Shown here: piece by piece, positions 1 through 8,649 of the stretch
Numbering within the stretch: position 1 is the first letter of the stretch
Layout: the number at the start of each line of letters is the position of its first letter
NCBI RefSeq assembly: GCF_016907695.1
Contig: NZ_JAFBCK010000001.1
Coordinates: 4,002,501-4,066,500 of the forward strand
Source of the DNA: Actinokineospora baliensis
GTDB lineage: Bacteria > Actinomycetota > Actinomycetes > Mycobacteriales > Pseudonocardiaceae
DNA: 64,000 nt
Direction of reading: 5' to 3'
Translations under genes and position numbers: made by a program
Notes under the pieces: generated by a model
Told to the model about the DNA's origin: nothing
The model's database searches: none
Seen by the model: the letters and a program-made list of their open reading frames with translations, nothing else

Positions 1-870
1 GGACTCCTGCAGCGCATAGAGCGCAATGTCGGCGGTCGCCTGTTCTTCCGGGCCGAGTACGGCTGCCTCCCGACGCCGCTGGGGGCGGAGGTCCTCAACG
101 AGGCGCGAGTGGTGCTCAGCGGTATGGCAGCAATAGCGGAGCGCGTGGGGGAGTGGTCCCGACGCGGCTTGCCCTCAGACCCGCTCCGCGTAGGCGGCTA
201 CTGCGGCTTCTTGCACATAGAGGTCAGCCGCTGGCTGCACGATCAGCCGTGGTGTTCGGGCGTCAGCGTCCAAGAGGACATCGACGAACGGATCAGCGTC
301 GACAAGGTCGCCATCGGCGCCCTCGACCTGGCCCTGGTGTACCGCGCACCCCTGTCCGGCCTCCCCCAGCCACAAGGCGTCCGCAGCGTGGTCGTGCACC
401 CGCAGGAGCCGGTCTTCATCGCCCTGGCCCACGACCACCCCCTGCTCAGCCTGCCCGCCATCACCCTCGCCCACGTCGCCGAACACCCGTGGGTCGACGA
501 ACCGCCGGGCACCACCCGCTGGGGCACCTACGTCAACCAGGTCTGCCGCGACCACGGCGTGGTGCTGGAGCAGCCGCACAGCACCCAGTGCCTGGCCACC
601 ATGCTGGAACTGGTCTCCGCCCGGTTCGCGATCGGCCCAGCCCTGGCCACCAGCCGCGACCACCCCGGCGCCATCGCCATCCGCGCGATCGAGGACCACC
701 CGCTCACCCAGGAGCTGCGCCTCTACTACCGCCCCGGCACCACGGTCGCCGCCCACATCGAAGAGATCCACAGCCAGGTCGTGGCCGCCTTCCACCGCCG
801 CCAGGGCTGCAACGCCGCCTACGACCTCTGGTGGCGCGACCGCGGCCGAGCCCTCGCCCTCACCGGCTGA
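1..870 (+). CDS. LysR-family transcriptional regulator (5' truncated by window edge)
   Basis: The frame is open from base 1 and ends at 870. The first 40 codons read as the second half of a LysR winged-helix domain: LLQRIERNVGGRLFFR, then the wing with LPTPLGAEVL, matching the family pattern of an ER..G..LF.R stretch followed by LT..G. The rest (about 250 residues) is a substrate-binding-like effector domain. A GTG lies at 109 but is inside the HTH region, so it is not the start; the true start is upstream of the window. The gene precedes an EamA exporter and a small ACP/ketosynthase cluster in the same direction, so control of that exporter or cluster is a reasonable inference but not shown. 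The ligand cannot be told. Confidence 0.85.
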   Translation, partial: GLLQRIERNVGGRLFFRAEYGCLPTPLGAEVLNEARVVLSGMAAIAERVGEWSRRGLPSDPLRVGGYCGFLHIEVSRWLHDQPWCSGVSVQEDIDERISVDKVAIGALDLALVYRAPLSGLPQPQGVRSVVVHPQEPVFIALAHDHPLLSLPAITLAHVAEHPWVDEPPGTTRWGTYVNQVCRDHGVVLEQPHSTQCLATMLELVSARFAIGPALATSRDHPGAIAIRAIEDHPLTQELRLYYRPGTTVAAHIEEIHSQVVAAFHRRQGCNAAYDLWWRDRGRALALTG

Positions 871-1160
871 CCCCCGCGCGGGCGCCATTCCCACCCGGCG
901 TCTGGTTTTCCCAGTCCGGAAAGCAATGAAAATAAGTGGCCACAGCGTCACCCGGTTGTCGCACGCTGCGCTTCACGCCCGGCTGCTAGCATCATTGTTA
1001 CGCGAGGTCATCAGGCCGATTTGTCCGGACTGCTCGCGGGGTGGTCGATAAAGCGTCAAGGTTGTTCCGGCCACTGATCAATGGGGCATTCTTCGCTTGG
1101 CAGGGCGATATCCACGCGATCGCACAGGTAGCCGCGATCTGTTCTCGGGGGATGGATTCA

Positions 1161-2105
1161 ATGTCACGCGCGGGCAATTCCGCGACCAGGGTCCTGGTCG
1201 CTTACGTGGCCCTGGCACTCACCTGGGGGTCGAGCTTCTTCTTCATCAAGATCGCGGTGGCCGGGCTGACGCCGCAGCAGTTGGTCCTGGGCCGGTTGGT
1301 GCTGGGAGCGGTGACGCTCAACCTCATCCTGCTGCTCACCGGGCGCCGGTGGCCGAGGGACCCGCGGTTGATCGGGCACCTCGCCGTGGTGGCGTTCCTG
1401 CTCTGCGTGTTGCCGCTGCTGCTGTTCGCGTGGGCCGGGCGCCACATCCCGTCCGGTCTGTCCAGCATCTACAACGCGACCACACCGCTGATGACCATGG
1501 CGATCGGGTTGGCCCTGCTGCCCGCCGAGCGGCTCACCGCGCTGCGCTCGCTGGGGATCCTCATCGGCGCGGTCGGCATCGTCGTGGTGCTGGCGCCGTG
1601 GGCGCTGCTGGCCGATCTCGGTGAGCTCTCGGGCACCGGGCTGCCGCAGCTGGCCTGCCTCGTCGGCACCGCCAGCTACGGGCTCGCGTTCACCCACCTG
1701 CGCAAACACGTGTCCGGGCGGCACCAGCACGACGCGGCGACGATCGCCGCGGTGCAGGTGGCGCTCGCGGCGGCGATGATGCTGCTCGTCGCCCCCTTCA
1801 CCGCTGTCACACCGGTGTCGCTGACCACACCGATCGTGCTGAGCGTGGTCGTGCTCGGGGTGTTGGCCAGCGGGATCGCCTACATCTGGAACACCTTCAT
1901 CGTCGAGCACTGGGGTGCCACACCCGCCTCCACCGTGACCTACGTGTCGCCGCTGGTGGGGGTCGCGCTGGGCATCGCCGTCCTCGGTGAGGACATCACG
2001 TGGAACCAGCCCGTCGGCGCGCTGGTCGTCGTGTTCGGGATCCTGCTGAGCCAGGGCTTGCTCAGCCGCCGGGCCGAACACGCCGAGCAACTCGCCAGGA
2101 AGTAG
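1161..2105 (+). CDS. EamA/DMT-superfamily transporter
   Basis: 314 residues, the usual length of EamA (RhaT/YdcZ-like) transporters of about ten helices. The N-terminus VAYVALALTWGSSFFFIKIA is a classic first EamA helix, and the second EamA repeat shows an AYIWNTFIVEHWGATPAS stretch followed by PLVGVALGI. The frame is open from 1041, but I place the start at ATG 1161 because a GGGGG ribosome-binding run ends 9 nt before it; ATG 1152 is the alternative. It lies 44 nt before the ACP gene on the same strand, so export of the cluster product or an amino-acid-like metabolite is a plausible inference. Substrate unknown. Confidence 0.85.
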   Translation: MSRAGNSATRVLVAYVALALTWGSSFFFIKIAVAGLTPQQLVLGRLVLGAVTLNLILLLTGRRWPRDPRLIGHLAVVAFLLCVLPLLLFAWAGRHIPSGLSSIYNATTPLMTMAIGLALLPAERLTALRSLGILIGAVGIVVVLAPWALLADLGELSGTGLPQLACLVGTASYGLAFTHLRKHVSGRHQHDAATIAAVQVALAAAMMLLVAPFTAVTPVSLTTPIVLSVVVLGVLASGIAYIWNTFIVEHWGATPASTVTYVSPLVGVALGIAVLGEDITWNQPVGALVVVFGILLSQGLLSRRAEHAEQLARK

Positions 2106-2149
2106 CGCCACGCGCGCGGCCGCGTTCTCCAGGAACAGAGGAAAATCGT

Positions 2150-2413
2150 ATGAGTGCTGAGCTCAATGACGTCCTCATCACCCTCATCCAGGACGAGACG
2201 GGAATCGAGGAGGTCGCCGACAACACCGTTCTCGTCGACCTGGGAATGGATTCCCTCACGTTCTCCGAGATTCTGATGAACATCGAGAAGGACTACGGCG
2301 TCGACCTCGACCGGGTGCTGCGGGAGTTCGCCGTCGACGGCGCCGCGACGGTGCGGCACCTGACCGAAGCCATTTCCACTGAATTCGCCAGGGCCGCGCG
2401 CACCGGAGGGTGA
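2150..2413 (+). CDS. Acyl carrier protein
   Basis: 87 residues, typical ACP size and acidity. The phosphopantetheine attachment serine is S35 in the motif DLGMDSLTFSE, so the protein should be converted to holo-ACP by a PPTase. ATG 2150 is preceded by AGAGGA at normal spacing. The stop is only 6 nt before the alpha-oxoamine synthase gene, and a KAS III follows, so this ACP probably carries the acyl chain those two enzymes use. It is a discrete, dedicated ACP rather than a housekeeping AcpP, because none of the usual fab neighbours (fabD, fabF) are present. Confidence 0.93.
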   Translation: MSAELNDVLITLIQDETGIEEVADNTVLVDLGMDSLTFSEILMNIEKDYGVDLDRVLREFAVDGAATVRHLTEAISTEFARAARTGG

Positions 2414-2419
2414 GAACCG

Positions 2420-3607
2420 ATGTCCACACCGACCGCACCGATCAAGCTGGACGAGACCTACGGCGAGTGGGAACGGGCGGGTGTCTCGCCCTTCTTCCCG
2501 GTGATCGAGGCCAACACCGGCACCTCGGTGCGCACCGACAAGCACGAGGCGCTGCTGATGTTCGGCTCGTGCGACTACCTCGGCCTCTCGCAGGAGCCCG
2601 CGCTCAAGGCCGCGGCGGTCGAAGCGGTGCAGCGCTTCGGCACCAACACCTACGGCGCCCAACTGCTGTGCGGGCACACCCGGATCCACCGCGACGTCGA
2701 GGAGGTGCTCGGTGGGCTGTCGGCCCTGTCCTCGGCCGTGCTGTTCCCCTCCGGCATGGCGGCCAACCTCGCGGTGATCACCGCGCTCGCGGGCCCGGAC
2801 GACGTGGTCATCAACGACCGGACCGACCACGTGTCCATCTTCATGGGCAGCAAGCTCTCCGGCGCCGAGGTGCGGACGTTCCCGCACAACAACACGGCGC
2901 GCCTGGAGCAGCTGCTGCGCAAGTCCGCCGACAAGCGCAGGCGCGTGGTCGTGGTGGACGGGCTCTACAGCGCCGACGGCGACTACGCCCCGCTCGACGA
3001 GATCGTCCGCCTCGCCAAGGCCCACGACGCCCTGGTGGTGGTCGACGAGGCGCACTCGTTCGGCGTGGTCGGGCCCACCGGGCTCGGCGTCGCCGAGCAC
3101 TTCGGGGTCCTGGACCAGGTCGACGTCGTGGTGGGCACGATGAGCAAGGCCCTGGGCAGCGTCGGCGGGTTCGTGCTGACCACCCCGCTGATCGAGCCCC
3201 TGCTGCGCTACCTGTCGCCGTCCTACACCAGTTCGCGCGGCTCCGCGCCGGGCGTGGTCGGGGCGACGCTGGCCTCGCTCAACCACCTGGCGCTGCACGG
3301 TCCCACCCTGCGCGCCCGGCTCCAGGCCAACGTGACCCTGGTGCTGGGCGGCCTGCGCGCGGCGGGGGTCGACGTCCTCAACACCCGCAGCCACATCGTG
3401 CCGGTGCTGGTCGGCGACGAGGACAAGACGATCGCGGTGGCCAACTGGTTGATGGAGCGGGGGGTGTTCACCGCGGCCTTCGTCCACCCGCACGTGCCCG
3501 CGCGAACCGGTCGGCTGCGCGTCGGCATCACCGCCGCGCACACCACGCGGGAATGCGAATCGCTGGTCGCCCTGCTGGTCAGGGCCAAGCACGAGTTCAC
3601 GTTCTGA
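2420..3607 (+). CDS. Alpha-oxoamine synthase (KAPA-synthase-like, PLP-dependent)
   Basis: 395 residues, full length for the AOS family (8-amino-7-oxononanoate synthase, serine palmitoyltransferase, CqsA, 5-aminolevulinate synthase). Family enzymes perform decarboxylative condensation of an amino acid with an acyl thioester, giving an alpha-aminoketone. Visible markers: the N-terminal NTYG/CGHTRIH region, DEAHSFG at 209-215 (PLP-contacting aspartate), and the Schiff-base lysine K243 in GTMSKALGSVGG. No bio genes are nearby; instead an ACP lies immediately upstream and a KAS III 12 nt downstream, which points to secondary metabolism, with an acyl-ACP as the probable acyl donor. The amino-acid partner cannot be read from sequence. 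Confidence 0.9.
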   Translation: MSTPTAPIKLDETYGEWERAGVSPFFPVIEANTGTSVRTDKHEALLMFGSCDYLGLSQEPALKAAAVEAVQRFGTNTYGAQLLCGHTRIHRDVEEVLGGLSALSSAVLFPSGMAANLAVITALAGPDDVVINDRTDHVSIFMGSKLSGAEVRTFPHNNTARLEQLLRKSADKRRRVVVVDGLYSADGDYAPLDEIVRLAKAHDALVVVDEAHSFGVVGPTGLGVAEHFGVLDQVDVVVGTMSKALGSVGGFVLTTPLIEPLLRYLSPSYTSSRGSAPGVVGATLASLNHLALHGPTLRARLQANVTLVLGGLRAAGVDVLNTRSHIVPVLVGDEDKTIAVANWLMERGVFTAAFVHPHVPARTGRLRVGITAAHTTRECESLVALLVRAKHEFTF

Positions 3608-3619
3608 AGGGGGCGCGTT

Positions 3620-4609
3620 GTGCCATCAGCCGTGCTGTGCGGACTGGGAGCCTGGCTCCCGCCCGATGTGGTGACCAACGCCGACGTGGCGGCGCGCACC
3701 GGCACCACAGACGAGTGGATCACGGCGCGCACCGGGATCCGCCAACGCCACGTCGTGCGCGCCGGGACCGGGACCGCGGATCTCGCGGTGGAAGCCGGGT
3801 CGCGGGCGCTCAAGAGCGCGGGCCTCGACGCCGTCGATTACGTGGTGCTCGCGACCACCACCCCGGACCGCCTGTGCCCGGCGACCGCGCCGGAGGTGGC
3901 GCACCGCCTGGGGCTCGCCGGAGTGCCCGCCTTCGACGTCTCGGCCGTGTGCTCGGGGTTCCTCTACGCCACGCAGGTCGCCCGTGCGCTCATCTCGGGC
4001 GGGCAGGCCGAGACGGTCCTGGTCGTCGCCGCGGAGAGCTTCACCACCCTGGTCGACCCCGATGACCGGGCGACCGCGCCCATCTTCGGCGACGGCGCGG
4101 GGGCCGCGGTGTACCGGGCGGGTGACCCGGACGAACCCGGCGCGGTGGCGGCGGTCGCCCTGCACAGCGACGGCGGCCTTGCCGACCTGATCGCCGTCGA
4201 CGGCGGTGGCGCGTTGGCCAGGTCGGCTGGCGACACCGCACCCGCTCACATCCGGATGTTCGGCCGGTCCACCTTCGCCCACGCCATCAAGAACATGGAG
4301 GCCGTCACCAGGGAGGTCTTGGCGATCGCCGGCTGGGACCTGGCCGAGGTCAAGCACGTGGTCGGGCACCAGGCCAACGCCAGGATCCTCACCGCGGTGA
4401 CCCAGCGCCTCGGCCTGCCCGACGACGCGGCCGTCCTGCACCTCGACCAGGTCGGCAACACCGCGGGCGCCTCCATCCCGCTGGCACTGCACCACGGCAG
4501 CGCCACGGGTCGGATCAGGGCGGGCGACCGCCTCGTCCTGCCCGCCTTCGGCGCCGGGGCCACTTGGGGCGCCGCCGCGCTCGTGTGGCCCGATCTGGTC
4601 CCCGGTTGA
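3620..4609 (+). CDS. 3-oxoacyl-ACP synthase III (FabH-like)
   Basis: 329 residues, standard KAS III length. The Cys-His-Asn triad is intact: C111 in SAVCSGF, H250 in GHQANARI and N280 in VGNTAGAS. The start is GTG 3620 with GAAGGGGG just upstream. KAS III enzymes start chains by condensing an acyl-CoA with malonyl-ACP. With the ACP and the alpha-oxoamine synthase it forms a three-gene unit; it may build the beta-ketoacyl-ACP consumed by the synthase, or extend its product. The housekeeping fabH of actinomycetes normally sits with fabD-acpP-fabF, which is not the case here, so I regard it as pathway-specific. Confidence 0.93.
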   Translation: MPSAVLCGLGAWLPPDVVTNADVAARTGTTDEWITARTGIRQRHVVRAGTGTADLAVEAGSRALKSAGLDAVDYVVLATTTPDRLCPATAPEVAHRLGLAGVPAFDVSAVCSGFLYATQVARALISGGQAETVLVVAAESFTTLVDPDDRATAPIFGDGAGAAVYRAGDPDEPGAVAAVALHSDGGLADLIAVDGGGALARSAGDTAPAHIRMFGRSTFAHAIKNMEAVTREVLAIAGWDLAEVKHVVGHQANARILTAVTQRLGLPDDAAVLHLDQVGNTAGASIPLALHHGSATGRIRAGDRLVLPAFGAGATWGAAALVWPDLVPG

Positions 4610-4697
4610 ACCGCCCGAGCGGACGCGGTGCCCACCGGAGCGGACCTAGCCCGTTACGGGCACGACACCGGCGGTGGTGGCCTGTTTGACTGGACAC

Positions 4698-5024
4698 ATG
4701 AGCCTCACCACCACGCCTGAGCCGCCTTACTACGCGGTCATCTTCTGCTCGGTGCTCAGTTCCGACGACGAGGGTTACCACGAGACAGCCGATCGGATGT
4801 TCGAGCTGGTGGAGGCCTCACCCGGGTTCCTCGGCTACGACTCCGTGCGCGACGCCGATCGGGTGGGGATCACCGTGGCGTACTTCGCCGATGAGGAGTC
4901 CATCGCGGTGTGGCGGGAGCAGCCGGAGCACGTCAGGACCAGGGAGCGCGGGCGGACGCAGTGGTATGACGCGTTCCAGGTGCGGGTGGCCAGGGTGGAG
5001 CGGGCGTACGGGAGTCCCACATAG
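4698..5024 (+). CDS. ABM-fold (antibiotic biosynthesis monooxygenase-like) protein
   Basis: 108 residues with the ferredoxin-like ABM/dimeric alpha-beta barrel pattern: YYAVIFCSV strand, a helix rich in D/E (DEGYHETADRMFELVEASPGFLGYDSV), VGITVAYFADEESIAVW, then a C-terminal ARVERAYG strand. The phrase PGFLGYDSVR is close to the family signature around the ligand cavity. Many members are cofactor-free monooxygenases, others have no known reaction. ATG 4698 lacks a clear ribosome-binding site; GTG 4674 in frame is the alternative. It follows the KAS III gene by 88 nt and might act on that pathway, but equally may be an unrelated house protein. Confidence 0.75.
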   Translation: MSLTTTPEPPYYAVIFCSVLSSDDEGYHETADRMFELVEASPGFLGYDSVRDADRVGITVAYFADEESIAVWREQPEHVRTRERGRTQWYDAFQVRVARVERAYGSPT

Positions 5025-5084
5025 CGGTCGCCGCCGCGCCGACCGGCATACTGCCGGGGGAGTACTGAGGACGGCGGGAGTGTG

Positions 5085-6260
5085 ATGGGGCACCAGCGGT
5101 GGGTCGAGGTGGCGCGGGACGTGGCCGCGCGGCTGGCGGCCGATGCGGTGGAGCGGGAGCGCAAGGGCGCCGAGCCGCTGGTCGAGGTGGCGTTGTTGCG
5201 CGAGAGCGGGCTGTTGCCGCTGCTGGTCCCCGCCGCGCACGGGGGGCACGGGCAGGACTGGGCCGTGGCGCACGCGGTGCTGGCTGAGGTCGCCGCGGCC
5301 GACTCGTCCGTGGGGCACCTGCTGGGCTACCACTACCTGCACGTGTGGCGCACCACCCTGTTCGACCGGCCGGACCTGACCGAGGAGCTCAACCGGGCCA
5401 CCGCCGAGCAGCGCTGGTTCTGGGCCGGTGTCGCGAATCCGCGCGACGACGCCCTCGTGCTGTCCGATGTGGACGGTGGATACCTGGTCGCTGGCCGCAA
5501 GTTCTTCGCCACCGGTGCCAGCGTCGCGGACCGGCTGGTGGTCAGCGGGGCGCACGCCACCACCGGCCGCAAGATCACCTTCACCCTCGACGCGACCGCC
5601 GGGGGGATCCGCTACCTCGGCGACTGGGACAACCTCGGCCAGCGGCTCTCGGCCAGCGGGGGCGTCGAGTTCACCGACGTCTTCGTCGCCGAGCACGACG
5701 TCCTCGGGCCGCAGCCGCTGCCGGGTGACGCCCTCGCGCAGCGCGATTCCCTTGCCCCGCTGGGCTTCCAGCTGGTCCTCAGCCGGGTCCTCGCCGCGAT
5801 CGGCCGGGGCGCGCTCACCGAGGCCGCCCGCTACACCCGGGAAACCGCGCGCGCCTGGCCCGCTTCCGGTGTCGAGCACGCCACCGACGACCCGCACATC
5901 CTCGCGGGGTACGGCAGCCTGTTGTCGCGCCTGGAAGCGGCCGACCTGCTCGTCGACGCCGCCGCGCGAGCATTCGCCGACGCCGCCGCCCGTGGTGACG
6001 CGCTGTCGGCCGACGAGCGTGGACGGACCTCGATCCGGGTCTCGCACGCCAAGGTCGTCACCTCCGACCTCGCCGTCGAGATCACCAACCGGCTCTTCGA
6101 GTTCACCGGTGCCCGCGCCACCTCCGCCAAGCACGGCATCGACCGCTTCTGGCGCAACGCCCGCACCCTCACCCTGCACGACCCGACCGTCTACAAGGCC
6201 GCCGAGGTGGGCAAGCACCTGCTGACCGGCGAGTTCCCCGCGCCGACCGGGTACAGCTGA
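5085..6260 (+). CDS. Acyl-CoA dehydrogenase-like flavin monooxygenase (DszC/SfnB type)
   Basis: 391 residues with the acyl-CoA dehydrogenase fold: an N-terminal helical part, a central beta domain (GRKFFATGASVADRLVVSG, LSASGGVEFTDVFVAEHDVLG) and a C-terminal helical bundle with FEFTGARATSAKHGIDRFWRNARTLTLHDP. The last motif is typical of the DszC/SfnB branch, where FMNH2-dependent oxygenation of organosulfur or amine substrates replaces dehydrogenation. Its stop overlaps the mtnA start by one base (TGATG), so it is translated with the methionine-salvage operon. A role in sulfur acquisition or in handling a methylthio compound is an inference. GTG 5082 directly abuts ATG 5085; GGGAG precedes both. 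Confidence 0.8.
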   Translation: MGHQRWVEVARDVAARLAADAVERERKGAEPLVEVALLRESGLLPLLVPAAHGGHGQDWAVAHAVLAEVAAADSSVGHLLGYHYLHVWRTTLFDRPDLTEELNRATAEQRWFWAGVANPRDDALVLSDVDGGYLVAGRKFFATGASVADRLVVSGAHATTGRKITFTLDATAGGIRYLGDWDNLGQRLSASGGVEFTDVFVAEHDVLGPQPLPGDALAQRDSLAPLGFQLVLSRVLAAIGRGALTEAARYTRETARAWPASGVEHATDDPHILAGYGSLLSRLEAADLLVDAAARAFADAAARGDALSADERGRTSIRVSHAKVVTSDLAVEITNRLFEFTGARATSAKHGIDRFWRNARTLTLHDPTVYKAAEVGKHLLTGEFPAPTGYS

Positions 6261-7270
6261 TGCCGAGACCGACCCTGGACGAGAGCGTCAGGCTCGACCC
6301 CGAGGCCGTCGCCATCCTCGACCGCAGGCGCTTCCCGTTCGAGCGGGTCTGGGTGCGCTGCGCGACGGTCGAGGAGGTCGCCGTCGCGATCGAGGACATG
6401 GTCACCCAGTCCTCCGGTCCGTACTTCGCCGCCCTGTTCGGCATGGTCCTCGCGGCCAGGGACGCGGCGGGACTGCCCGTGGCGGACGCCCGTGCCGCGC
6501 TGGACCGGGCCGGTGGGCGCCTGATCGCCAGCCGCGCCACCAACAACCACCTGCGCAAGGCCGTCGCCGCCGTCCTCGCCGAGGTCGACGCCGCCGGGCC
6601 GGTCGCGGGGGAGGAGTTGGTCGCCGCGGCCACGCGGGGAGCGGAAGCGGGGGACGCGCTCTACCGCGCCAAGAGCCGCGCCCTCGGCGAGCACAGCGCC
6701 AAGCTCCTGCCCGACGGTGCCCGCGTCCTCACCCACTGCTGGGCCGACGCCTACCTGATCGAGACCGTCGCCGCGGCCCAGCGGCTCGGCAAGGACGTGT
6801 CGTTCGTCTGCACCGAGACCCGCCCGTACCTGCAGGGCGCCCGGCTCACCGCCGAGACCCTCGCCGAGATGGGCGTCGACACCACGCTGATCACCGACGG
6901 CATGGGCGCCTCCGTGCTGCAGCGCGGCCTGGTCGACGTGCTGCTCACCGCCGCGGACCGGGTCACCATGGACGGGCACGTGGTCAACAAGGTCGGCACC
7001 CTCGGCCTCGCCGTCGCCGCGCACGCCTTCGGGGTGCCGTTCCTGGCCCAGGTCCAGGCCCCCGACCCGGCCGCGCCGACCGCGGCAGACGTCCCCATCG
7101 AGCACCGCGACGGCAGCGAGGTGCTGCACACCCTGGGGGTGCGCACCGCCAGCGACAAGGTCCGCGGCCACTACCCGGCCTTCGACGTGACCCCGCCGCG
7201 GTTCGTCACCACCATCGTCACCGACCGCGGCCCCTTCGTCCCCGCCGCCGTCTCCGACTACCACCGCTGA
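6260..7270 (+). CDS. mtnA: S-methyl-5-thioribose-1-phosphate isomerase (eIF2B-like)
   Basis: 336 residues. The eIF-2B-like isomerase catalyses the aldose-ketose step from methylthioribose-1-phosphate to methylthioribulose-1-phosphate. Visible markers are C160 in VLTHCWAD (the position and spacing of the known catalytic cysteine), ETRPYLQGARLTA, the TDGMGAS turn, and AADRVTMDGHVVNKVGT, where D233 fits the catalytic aspartate of the GADR..NG..ANK.GT consensus. The motif is slightly divergent (AADRV..DG), so a ribose-1,5-bisphosphate isomerase-like role is conceivable, but the following mtnC, mtnB and mtnD genes argue strongly for methionine salvage. The start overlaps the stop of the flavoenzyme gene. 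Confidence 0.88.
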   Translation: MPRPTLDESVRLDPEAVAILDRRRFPFERVWVRCATVEEVAVAIEDMVTQSSGPYFAALFGMVLAARDAAGLPVADARAALDRAGGRLIASRATNNHLRKAVAAVLAEVDAAGPVAGEELVAAATRGAEAGDALYRAKSRALGEHSAKLLPDGARVLTHCWADAYLIETVAAAQRLGKDVSFVCTETRPYLQGARLTAETLAEMGVDTTLITDGMGASVLQRGLVDVLLTAADRVTMDGHVVNKVGTLGLAVAAHAFGVPFLAQVQAPDPAAPTAADVPIEHRDGSEVLHTLGVRTASDKVRGHYPAFDVTPPRFVTTIVTDRGPFVPAAVSDYHR

Positions 7271-7312
7271 TCGCCGCTCGGCGCCCCGTCGCCGTCGGCA
7301 GAGAGAGGAACC

Positions 7313-8035
7313 GTGACCGACACCCTGTCCGCCCAGTGGGTCGTGCTCGACATCGAGGGCACCCTGATGCCGACCGCGGGCGTCCACGTGGTGCTCTACG
7401 ACTACGCCCGCCCCCGGCTGGGCCCCTGGATCGACGCGCACCCGACCGACCCGGTGGTGGTCTCGGCCGTCGCGCGGACCAAGGCCGAAGCCGGGCTGCC
7501 GGACAGCGCCGACACCGCGGCCGTGGTGGCGGTGCTGCACGGGTGGATGGCCGCCGACCGCAAGGCCGCGCCGCTCAAGGACCTCCAGGGCCTCATCTGG
7601 CAGGACGGCTACGCCCGCGGCGGCCTCGTCTCCGAGTACTTCCCCGACGTCGTCCCCACCTTGCGCGGCTGGCACGAGGCCGGGCTGAAGCTCGCCGTGT
7701 TCTCCTCCGGCTCCGTCGCGGGCCAGATCGCGTCGTTCTCCACGACGACCGAAGGCGACCTGACCACCCTCTTCCGCCACCACTTCGACACGGTCAACGC
7801 GGGCCCCAAGCGCGAAGCGGCCTCTTACGCCGCCATCGCCGAAGGCATCGGCGGACCCACCCCGCAGCGGATCGTGTTCCTGTCCGACGTTCCCGCCGAA
7901 CTCGACGCCGCCGCCGAGGCGGGCTGGCAGACCATCGGCCTAGCCCGCGACGGCGAGCCGTACGCGGGCGCCGACTTCGGTGACCACAGGGTCGCCAAGA
8001 CCTTCGACGATTTCCGGATCGTGCCCGATGCCTGA
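7313..8035 (+). CDS. mtnC: Enolase-phosphatase E1 (methionine salvage)
   Basis: 240 residues, HAD superfamily. The catalytic DxEGT motif is seen in VVLDIEGTLMP near residue 12; motif II is FSSGSVAGQ, motif III the lysine in GPKREAASY, and motif IV FLSDVPAELDAA. The DIEGT variant of the HAD nucleophile motif is characteristic of MtnC, which converts 2,3-diketo-5-methylthiopentyl-1-phosphate to acireductone. GTG 7313 is preceded by AGAGAGGAACC, a good ribosome-binding site. It is 42 nt after mtnA and overlaps mtnB by 8 nt, so the genes form one operon. Confidence 0.92.
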   Translation: MTDTLSAQWVVLDIEGTLMPTAGVHVVLYDYARPRLGPWIDAHPTDPVVVSAVARTKAEAGLPDSADTAAVVAVLHGWMAADRKAAPLKDLQGLIWQDGYARGGLVSEYFPDVVPTLRGWHEAGLKLAVFSSGSVAGQIASFSTTTEGDLTTLFRHHFDTVNAGPKREAASYAAIAEGIGGPTPQRIVFLSDVPAELDAAAEAGWQTIGLARDGEPYAGADFGDHRVAKTFDDFRIVPDA

Positions 8036-8645
8036 CCGGGCGACCCAGGCCATCGTCTCCGCGGGCCAGGCCATCGCCGTCGAGTCCGCCCGGTACACGG
8101 CGCTGGGCTGGATGCGCGGCACCTCGGGCAACCTGTCGGTGACCCTCGGCCGCGACCCGCTGCGCCTGGCCGTCACCGCCAGCGGCCTGGACAAGGGCGA
8201 GCTCACCGCGCACGACGTCGTCGAGGTCGACGGCACCGGAGCCGCCCTGCCCGGGCAGCGCCTGCGTCCCTCCGCGGAGGCGGGCCTGCACGCGCGCATC
8301 GCCGCGGTCTCCGGCGCTGGCGCGGTCGTCCACCTGCACATGCTCGCCCCGGTCGTGGCCGCCGAGCGGTGGCCGGACGGCATCGAGCTGCGCGACCTGG
8401 AGATGCTCAAGGGCTTCGGCAGGCGCGCGCACGACGACCTGGTGCGCGTCCCGGTCGTGCCCAACTCCCAGGACATGGGCGTGCTCGGTGACGCGTTCGA
8501 GGCGGGGTACGACCCCGGGACGCCCGCGCTGGTCGTCGCCAGGCACGGGGTGTACGTGTGGGGGGACGACCTGATGGTCGCCAGGCACCGCGCCGAGTGC
8601 CTGGAATGGCTGCTGCGGTTCAAGACCGCCATCGCGGAAGGGTGA
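8028..8645 (+). CDS. mtnB: Methylthioribulose-1-phosphate dehydratase
   Basis: 205 residues of the class II aldolase/adducin fold. ATG 8028 lies inside the end of mtnC. Metal and substrate positions are visible as RGTSGNLSV near the N-terminus, SAEAGLHARI (acidic residue of the active site) and VVHLHML, the His-x-His zinc pair. MtnB removes water from methylthioribulose-1-phosphate to give the diketo compound taken by MtnC. Similar class II aldolases such as fuculose-phosphate aldolase exist, but the operon context with mtnA, mtnC and mtnD decides the call. Confidence 0.92.
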   Translation: MPDRATQAIVSAGQAIAVESARYTALGWMRGTSGNLSVTLGRDPLRLAVTASGLDKGELTAHDVVEVDGTGAALPGQRLRPSAEAGLHARIAAVSGAGAVVHLHMLAPVVAAERWPDGIELRDLEMLKGFGRRAHDDLVRVPVVPNSQDMGVLGDAFEAGYDPGTPALVVARHGVYVWGDDLMVARHRAECLEWLLRFKTAIAEG

Positions 8646-8649
8646 CCCG

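Noticed and set aside
2420..3607. bioF (biotin synthesis) for the alpha-oxoamine synthase
   Set aside because: No bioA, bioB or bioD nearby, and the gene is wedged between an ACP and a KAS III.
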